From positions 1 through 39,041 of the forward strand of contig CAYYWZ010000035.1 in the NCBI GenBank assembly GCA_964475415.1: DNA of 39,041 bases, read 5' to 3'. The notes beneath the pieces are model-generated. The model saw nothing but the letters and a program-made list of their open reading frames with translations, searched no databases and was not told the origin of the DNA. This document shows positions 34,593-39,041 of this stretch, in pieces. The position numbers and the translations under genes are program-made. How positions within the stretch are numbered: the first letter of the stretch is position 1; each line of letters begins with the position of its first letter. Source of the DNA: CALCMJ01 sp964475415 (GTDB taxonomy: Bacteria; Bacteroidota; Bacteroidia; Chitinophagales; Saprospiraceae).

Positions 34593-34615
34593 AGGTCCTC
34601 TTTTTTAGATCTAGA

Positions 34616-35509
34616 TTAGTAAAATATATTTAATATCTCCATGTAAAATACCAACTCAGAATTTGGTGGAATAATCGGTGGAGAACCTCTTTCGCCATAC
34701 GCTAATTCAGAAGGAATTATCAGTAATGCTTTATCGTTCTTACGCAATTTAGTAAGGCCTATTTCCCAGCCAGGGATTACTCCACCTCTACCTAGGTTCA
34801 CATTAAATGCTCTTCCGTATTTATAATTATTATCGAAAGGCGTACCATCTGTCAGATAACCGAAATAGTTACATTCGACAACTTGACCAGGTTTACCTAC
34901 TTCACCTTCTCCCTCTTCTAATATAATATACTTAAGGCCAGTATTTTCATCTTCTTGAATATCTCCCTTGTACTTACCATTTAAATATTCTTGAACTATG
35001 GCTTTCGCCTTAGCTTGTTCTTCTTCTTCTTTTTCTTTTATTTCCATAGAAGCTCTCTCTGCCTCTTGTCGTTCTGTCTCCATCTTCTGTTCGAAACTTG
35101 CCTGATCCATCACTTCAGTTGCAACAATCTCATATCTCACAAAAGCTGACTCCTTCATTTCTGGAGTTGCATTAGGAATAGAATCAGTAGGGATATAGAG
35201 GGAAGCCTGATCACCAGCTCCTAACATAGAAATAGTCTCCATCACTGGATTAGGTGCATCTGGTGTAACACCACCTTCTGCTATCTGAATAACTAGAGGC
35301 TCAGGAGCATTTTCATAAGATTGTAATAAAGAATCTTTATCGTTAAAAATCTTAAGATCGAAGTATACAAAATCAGTTTCTTGACATTTCTGAGTAGCGA
35401 CATCCTTATCGAGAACCACCTTATATCCTTGTGAAGTTTTAAGAGCAGAATCAGCACCGCAAGAAACTAATAGTGTTGCTAAGAATAAATAGCAGATATT
35501 TTTTACCAT
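34616..35509 (-). CDS. FKBP-type peptidyl-prolyl isomerase lipoprotein
   Basis: Lipid-anchored folding catalyst that isomerises X-Pro bonds in the envelope. The signal peptide ends in the lipobox LLVSC, then GADSALK. Residues 25-130 are a degenerate FKBP-like or novel domain, followed by a Glu/Lys/Ala-rich helical linker (about 131-165, MDQASFEQKMETERQEAERA). The C-terminal FKBP domain begins near 185: GLKYIILEEGEGEVGKPGQV, YFGYLTDGTPFDNNYKYGRA, VIPGWEIGLTKLRKNDKALL, IPSELAYGERGSPPIIPPNS. These carry most of the drug-pocket residues. It lies between the nrnA-like gene and prfB with short gaps (15 and 23 bases). Confidence 0.93.
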   Translation of the reverse strand: MVKNICYLFLATLLVSCGADSALKTSQGYKVVLDKDVATQKCQETDFVYFDLKIFNDKDSLLQSYENAPEPLVIQIAEGGVTPDAPNPVMETISMLGAGDQASLYIPTDSIPNATPEMKESAFVRYEIVATEVMDQASFEQKMETERQEAERASMEIKEKEEEEQAKAKAIVQEYLNGKYKGDIQEDENTGLKYIILEEGEGEVGKPGQVVECNYFGYLTDGTPFDNNYKYGRAFNVNLGRGGVIPGWEIGLTKLRKNDKALLIIPSELAYGERGSPPIIPPNSELVFYMEILNIFY

Positions 35510-35524
35510 TTTTATTTTTGTTAA

Positions 35525-36517
35525 TTATTTTATATACTGAGGAAGTACTTTTTTGAATCTAGCTATTACATCTTCGAGCTTAGCATAAGCTGCTCCTCCG
35601 GAAGCATTCTTATGACCTCCTCCATTAAAATGATTATTAGCCAACTTCTGTACAGAGATATCTCCTTTAGATCTAAGAGAAAGCTTGACTATAGTCGGTT
35701 GTTCCGTAATAAAGGCTGCTACCTCTATACCACTTATCATCAATAAATAGTTGACGATTCCTTCTGTTTCTCCTCTTTGAATCTTGAAATCATAGTAATC
35801 TTGCTTCGTAAGATGTATAATTCCTGTTTTGTACTGAGGTAAGATTTCCATTCTATTTGCAAGACAGTGTCCTAATATCCTAAGTTGCTTTTCTTCTAAA
35901 GAGTTAAAGATCTTATCTTGAATAAAATAATCATCAACTCCAGCTTCCTTAAGCTTAGAAGCTACTCTGTAGGTTCTAGGATTAGTAGAATACTTAAAAG
36001 ATCCTGTATCTGTAATTATTCCCGTCAAAAGACTCGCCCCTATTGATGGGTTTATCTTATTGACATCTCCTAAATCTTCTATAAACTGAAATACGAGCTC
36101 ACATGTAGAACTTGCTGACGTATCACTAAATACATAATCTGCAAATGGCTCTGGATCAAGATGATGATCAATAAGAAATTTCTTAGCCTTAGAGTCATAT
36201 ACATATTCAGCCATCTTATCAATGCGCTCTAAAGAATTGAAATCTAGACAAAATATTGCATCAGCTTTACTTATAGCTTTAACTGCAGCATCTTGATTAT
36301 GATCATATATGATCGAAGTATCTACTCCTTCTATAAAGGAGAAAATAGGAGGATAGTCACTTGGAAATATTGTTTTTACGGAATGCTGATACTTTTGTAA
36401 ATATTCTTGTAAGGCAAGACTAGATCCTATAGCATCACCATCAGGATTTCTATGTGAAATAATGACAATGCTCTTGGGGTATTTTAGATAAGACTTTATT
36501 TCTTCCAATTCATCCAT
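35525..36517 (-). CDS. DHH/DHHA1 phosphoesterase (NrnA-like nanoRNase/pAp phosphatase)
   Basis: Manganese-dependent phosphoesterase of the DHH family. Bacterial members of this length degrade very short RNAs and 3'-phosphoadenosine 5'-phosphate. Motifs are HRNPDGDAIGSSLAL near residue 22-36, DAIFCLDFNSLERID, the DHH block as KKFLIDHHLDPEP, and TGIITDTGSFKYST. The DHHA1 domain ends with NHFNGGGHKNASGGAAYAKL, which holds the substrate-binding GGGH. The start at 36517 (MDELEEIKSYLKYP) is preferred. An ATG 13 codons upstream adds residues not expected in the family. It heads a minus-strand run of four genes and is divergent from ndk. Confidence 0.92.
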   Translation of the reverse strand: MDELEEIKSYLKYPKSIVIISHRNPDGDAIGSSLALQEYLQKYQHSVKTIFPSDYPPIFSFIEGVDTSIIYDHNQDAAVKAISKADAIFCLDFNSLERIDKMAEYVYDSKAKKFLIDHHLDPEPFADYVFSDTSASSTCELVFQFIEDLGDVNKINPSIGASLLTGIITDTGSFKYSTNPRTYRVASKLKEAGVDDYFIQDKIFNSLEEKQLRILGHCLANRMEILPQYKTGIIHLTKQDYYDFKIQRGETEGIVNYLLMISGIEVAAFITEQPTIVKLSLRSKGDISVQKLANNHFNGGGHKNASGGAAYAKLEDVIARFKKVLPQYIK

Positions 36518-36600
36518 ATAAAGCACGAATTTGCACAATTTATACTTATAAATCAAATAAAGTTAGTGTATATCCTCTTCCATATAAGTTCTTTTATACC

Positions 36601-36609
36601 TACATTTGC
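36601..36609 (+). promoter_or_regulatory. Bacteroidota -7 promoter element of ndk
   Basis: TACATTTGC matches the full TAnnTTTGC consensus of the primary sigma factor in this phylum. It lies 24 bases before the ndk ATG, giving a short leader. The -33 TTTG is not convincing. Confidence 0.6.
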
Positions 36610-36633
36610 GGCATTAAATAAAATAATATAAAA

Positions 36634-37053
36634 ATGGCAACGAACAGAACATTTACAATGATCAAACCAGATGCAGTAAAGGCTGGAAATATAGGCAACA
36701 TATTACAAATGATAAATGCAGCAGGTTTCTCAATAAAGGCAATGAAATACACAAAGCTAAGTGCTGAGAAAGCTGGTGAGTTCTATGCAGTACATAAAGA
36801 AAGACCATTCTATGGAGAGCTAGTAGAATTTATGTCTTCTGGACCGATAGTAGCGGCTATCCTAGAAAAGGAAAATGCTGTAGAAGATTTTAGAAAACTT
36901 ATAGGGGCTACAAATCCTTCTGAAGCAGCTGAGGGAACCATAAGAGCTAAGTATGCGACAAGCATAGGAGAAAACGCTGTTCATGGAGCTGATTCTGATG
37001 AAAACGCAGCTATTGAAGGATCTTTCCACTTTGCTGGAACAGAGAAATTCTAA
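36634..37053 (+). CDS. ndk: Nucleoside diphosphate kinase
   Basis: Transfers the terminal phosphate of ATP to other nucleoside diphosphates through a phosphohistidine. The family start NRTFTMIKPDAVKAGNIGNI is intact, and the active site NAVHGADSDENAAIEG gives His117 as the phosphorylated residue. Other blocks are FYAVHKERPFYGELVEFMSS and GATNPSEAAEGTIRAKY. The 139-residue length is normal. It is a single-gene unit: promoter element upstream, 16-bp terminator stem downstream, and neighbours on the other strand. Confidence 0.98.
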   Translation: MATNRTFTMIKPDAVKAGNIGNILQMINAAGFSIKAMKYTKLSAEKAGEFYAVHKERPFYGELVEFMSSGPIVAAILEKENAVEDFRKLIGATNPSEAAEGTIRAKYATSIGENAVHGADSDENAAIEGSFHFAGTEKF

Positions 37054-37073
37054 GAATACTGATATATATAACT

Positions 37074-37114
37074 AAAAAGCTTGCAAAATCAATTTTGAAT
37101 TTTGCAAGCTTTTT
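37074..37114. terminator. Bidirectional intrinsic terminator with 16-bp stem
   Basis: AAAAAGCTTGCAAAAT (37074-37089) pairs perfectly with ATTTTGCAAGCTTTTT (37099-37114) around a 9-base loop. It serves the convergent ndk and desaturase genes. Confidence 0.93.
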
Positions 37115-37134
37115 ATTTTGACATTATAGTTATT

Positions 37135-38109
37135 CTACCCTACCCAACTAAAATTGTAGGACTCTTCTGGAATTTTTACTCTTTCCGATATCCGTTGTAA
37201 TCGCGCTGGAAGTTTCATCAGATAATCTCTCGCTCTTTCTGCATCATCGGTCAAACTACTCAGATTACCAATTTTCCATGCTCTAAGTAGATATTTTAGA
37301 ATATTGATATAGTCTTGTGTAGTATATACATTTAATCTCTGAGCTGCATCAGAAAATACATCAAAAAGATCACCAGGCCCTTGACCTTTTTCCCTTAAAA
37401 GATGCGCTGGCATAACAATCTTCTTTCTCATCATATCCTCAAGTGCAACAAGTAACTCGCTAGCATCTAATTCTATTATCCTAGAGACAAAGTTCATATA
37501 AGCTCCTGCATGTCTAGCCTCATCTGCTGCAATAACTGAACAAATCTTAGCTAAATCTTCGTTTCCAGCTTTTCTTACCAAAGAAGAAACACGCTTATGA
37601 GATATATTTGTGGCTAATTCTTGGAAACTCGTATATATAAAATTTCTATAGGGATCAAAACCAGTACCTATGTCAAAACCATCAGTAATCAAATATTGTG
37701 TAGATATTTCCATTTGTCTCATATCTACTCTACCGCACATGTACAGATACTTGTTCAGCAGATCTCCATGTCTATTTTCCTCAGAAGACCAAGCTCTTAC
37801 CCACTTAGACCAGCCGTTATTCGCGTCCTGGTCTACTCCCTCGACATTCATCAGCCATGACTCGTAACTAGGTAGCGCTTCTTCCGTAATTGTATCGCCT
37901 ATTAAGACTACGACAAGATCATAACTTAGCTCTCTAGAAAGCTCCTTTATCTCTTTTACTTTATCTATAAAATCATCATCTCTAGAATCTGGTAAAAAAT
38001 CCGATGGCTGCCAGTTTTCTTCGATTGGATTCAGATACTCCTTAAGCAAGTCATCCATCGACTTCTCTATGGTCTCCATAACTTCTAGACGAACATTGGA
38101 CAATTTCAT
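37135..38109 (-). CDS. Acyl-ACP desaturase (soluble di-iron)
   Basis: Soluble di-iron desaturase of the plant stearoyl-ACP delta-9 type, which puts a double bond into acyl chains on acyl carrier protein using oxygen and reduced ferredoxin. Iron-binding motifs are SSEENRHGDLL (EENRH at residues 110-114) and AADEARHAGAY (DEARH at 196-200). Two further helices supply the remaining Glu ligands (EEALPSYESWL and SFQELATNISH). The 324-residue length is standard for bacterial members. It is a separate unit, downstream of two terminator-like hairpins that follow the RRM gene. It is likely to adjust membrane fluidity, complementing the fatty-acid oxidation operon elsewhere in the window. Confidence 0.93.
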   Translation of the reverse strand: MKLSNVRLEVMETIEKSMDDLLKEYLNPIEENWQPSDFLPDSRDDDFIDKVKEIKELSRELSYDLVVVLIGDTITEEALPSYESWLMNVEGVDQDANNGWSKWVRAWSSEENRHGDLLNKYLYMCGRVDMRQMEISTQYLITDGFDIGTGFDPYRNFIYTSFQELATNISHKRVSSLVRKAGNEDLAKICSVIAADEARHAGAYMNFVSRIIELDASELLVALEDMMRKKIVMPAHLLREKGQGPGDLFDVFSDAAQRLNVYTTQDYINILKYLLRAWKIGNLSSLTDDAERARDYLMKLPARLQRISERVKIPEESYNFSWVG

Positions 38110-38197
38110 CTTTTAATATTTTTACTTAATTATAATTATTGTTAGGTTTGAAATTTCGTTTTGCTAACTGGATGTGTCTTTATGCCTTGCAACATAC

Positions 38198-38228
38198 AAA
38201 AAAATCCATGTTATATTCGATACATGGA
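38198..38228 (-). terminator. Second hairpin with T7 tail between RRM and desaturase genes
   Basis: TCCATGT (38205-38211) pairs with ACATGGA (38222-38228), and on the minus strand seven T's follow (38204-38198). It ends 89 bases before the desaturase ATG, so it either backs up the RRM terminator or acts in the desaturase leader. Confidence 0.65.
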
Positions 38229-38272
38229 AATAGGAATCTAAAAAAAAGATTGTATATGGTCTTCTAGAATGT

Positions 38273-38306
38273 AAAAAGCGTTTATACAGTATTCTATATA
38301 AACGCT
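38273..38306 (-). terminator. Intrinsic terminator of the RRM gene
   Basis: AGCGTTTATA (38277-38286) pairs with TATAAACGCT (38297-38306), and on the minus strand four more T's follow the stem's last T. It starts 28 bases after the RRM stop codon. Confidence 0.8.
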
Positions 38307-38334
38307 CTTTTATCATCTGAAGGAATGGAGATGA

Positions 38335-38652
38335 CTAGTATCTATCTCTATTATATCCTCCTCCACCGCCTCCACGGTTGTATCCTCCTCCTCCGCCTCC
38401 GCGGTTATCTTCTCTAGGCTTAGCAATCTTTACAACAATATTCCTTCCACGCATTTCACTTTCATTCAAATTACTAATTGCAGCGTTACCTTCATCATCA
38501 TTAGGCATTTCAACAAATCCAAAACCCTTTGATCGGCCTGTGAATTTATCCATAATAATCTTTACTGAATCTACTTGACCGAAAGCTTCGAAAGCGTTTC
38601 TTAATTCAGATTCTTCTGTGTCATAATCTAATTTAGCGACAAAAATGTTCAT
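38335..38652 (-). CDS. RRM-type RNA-binding protein with Gly/Arg-rich tail
   Basis: Single RNA recognition motif (residues 1-80) with a flexible C-terminal tail. RNP-2 is MNIFVAKLDYDTEESELRNA and RNP-1 is RSKGFGFVEMPNDDEG, so the two aromatic contacts are partly kept. The tail is GGGGYNRGGGGGGYNRDRY-like, with repeated GGGGGYNR units similar to RGG boxes, which often bind RNA nonspecifically. Such genes in Bacteroidota and cyanobacteria are often cold-inducible and may act as RNA chaperones. No other gene shares its transcript. A perfect 10-3-10 inverted repeat lies 59 bases upstream and two terminators downstream. Confidence 0.93.
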   Translation of the reverse strand: MNIFVAKLDYDTEESELRNAFEAFGQVDSVKIIMDKFTGRSKGFGFVEMPNDDEGNAAISNLNESEMRGRNIVVKIAKPREDNRGGGGGGYNRGGGGGGYNRDRY

Positions 38653-38710
38653 AAAACTTAAGTTAAAAATTTAAAAATAGATACATCTAGTACCGTAACA
38701 TAAGCTATAA

Positions 38711-38733
38711 AAATACATATTAAATATGTATTT
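38711..38733. repeat. Perfect 10-3-10 palindrome upstream of the RRM gene
   Basis: AAATACATAT (38711-38720) and ATATGTATTT (38724-38733) are exact inverse complements around TAA. The site is 59 bases before the RRM start codon, where an operator or a hairpin in the leader would be expected. It has no T-tail. AT-rich DNA makes short palindromes common, but 20 paired bases without a mismatch is unusual. Confidence 0.45.
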
Positions 38734-38908
38734 AACACGAGACTATAATAATAATCTTAGCTTTTTCACTAAAATATATCTCAGATTCATTTATAGTTAG
38801 AACTAAATTATAACTGTAGATATCTCTAAACTAAGAAGATTATGCCTTCTAAATTACCAAAACTTAGTTTTTCATCAATGATATTCTATATTATATATGC
38901 TCTTATAA

Positions 38909-39041
38909 GTTTTAGCTAAATATTTCCTAGAATATAGAATAGCACTTGAAGAAAATGAAAAAGAGTTACAGTTACAAAAGCAGAGGTTAGAACAAAGCAA
39001 TAAACCAATCGAACTCTAAAAATCTCAATTGGCCAAAGTAA
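38909..39041 (+). pseudogene. Possible coiled-coil remnant with an in-frame stop
   Basis: A frame without an ATG at its beginning reads VLAKYFLEYRIALEENEKEL, then a charged helix with QKQRLEQSNKPIEL, TAA at 39017-39019, and KSQLAKV to the window end. The heptad-like pattern continues across the stop, as if one codon had mutated to TAA. It could belong to a coiled-coil linker of a regulator or kinase reaching past the window edge. The rest of 38734-38908 contains nothing recognisable. Chance is possible. Confidence 0.25.

Overview
The window is a compact, AT-rich stretch of a bacterial chromosome, almost certainly from the phylum Bacteroidota. Families typical of that phylum are present: DUF1599 paired with a BT_3928-type DoxX protein, a long NusB, two DUF4252 proteins, a BtuB-like receptor with a YncE/BtuG-like lipoprotein, a secreted tricorn-type S41 protease and an FKBP lipoprotein. 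At least one good TAnnTTTGC -7 promoter element is visible. I cannot assign a genus. There is no prophage, insertion sequence, CRISPR array, tRNA or rRNA.

Layout. 202-6830 (minus) is a run of six genes: DUF1599, BT_3928-type membrane protein, nusB, guaA, a PBP1-fold lipoprotein and trmH. 6978-8503 (plus) holds an EamA transporter translationally coupled to yigZ. 8520-12963 (minus) holds an LptF/LptG permease whose end overlaps a BtuB-like TonB receptor, followed by a BtuG-like beta-propeller lipoprotein. 13081-15134 (plus) is an ECF sigma operon: sigma factor, overlapping one-TM putative anti-sigma factor, and two DUF4252 exported proteins. 15375-20439 (plus) holds an orphan two-TM protein, an ABC exporter pair, a cupin, and a MoxR ATPase with a VWA partner, closed by a bidirectional terminator. 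20494-22265 holds a small outer-membrane barrel protein, an SRPBCC protein and the decayed 3' end of an alpha/beta hydrolase gene. 22276-26943 (minus) holds the tricorn-like protease and an MFS transporter. 27138-32725 (minus) is a lipid-oxidation operon (fadH, SDR, ACAD10/11-like dehydrogenase, GNAT, rluF). 32726-36517 (minus) holds nrnA-like, FKBP, prfB and a truncated S51 peptidase. 36634-38652 holds ndk (plus), acyl-ACP desaturase and an RRM protein (both minus).

How the genes work together. Most units are housekeeping: translation termination, tRNA and rRNA modification, GMP synthesis, nucleotide balance and antitermination. The accessory interest lies in envelope functions (vitamin B12-type uptake, LPS export, an ECF stress-type operon, periplasmic proteolysis) and in fatty-acid handling (fadH/SDR/ACAD operon, acyl-ACP desaturase).

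Most notable observations. prfB carries a near-textbook +1 programmed frameshift site with an internal AGGAGG, in a phylum that largely ignores Shine-Dalgarno sequences at initiation. The MFS gene has a terminator hairpin whose T-tract runs almost into its start codon, preceded by a 14-codon open frame. trmH has family-like residues upstream of its only visible start codon. Two genes are broken (alpha/beta hydrolase and S51 peptidase). I found no single locus I can defend as a wholly new system. The strongest candidates for undescribed biology are the MFS leader, the ECF/DUF4252 operon and the MoxR-VWA pair with a divergent MIDAS motif.
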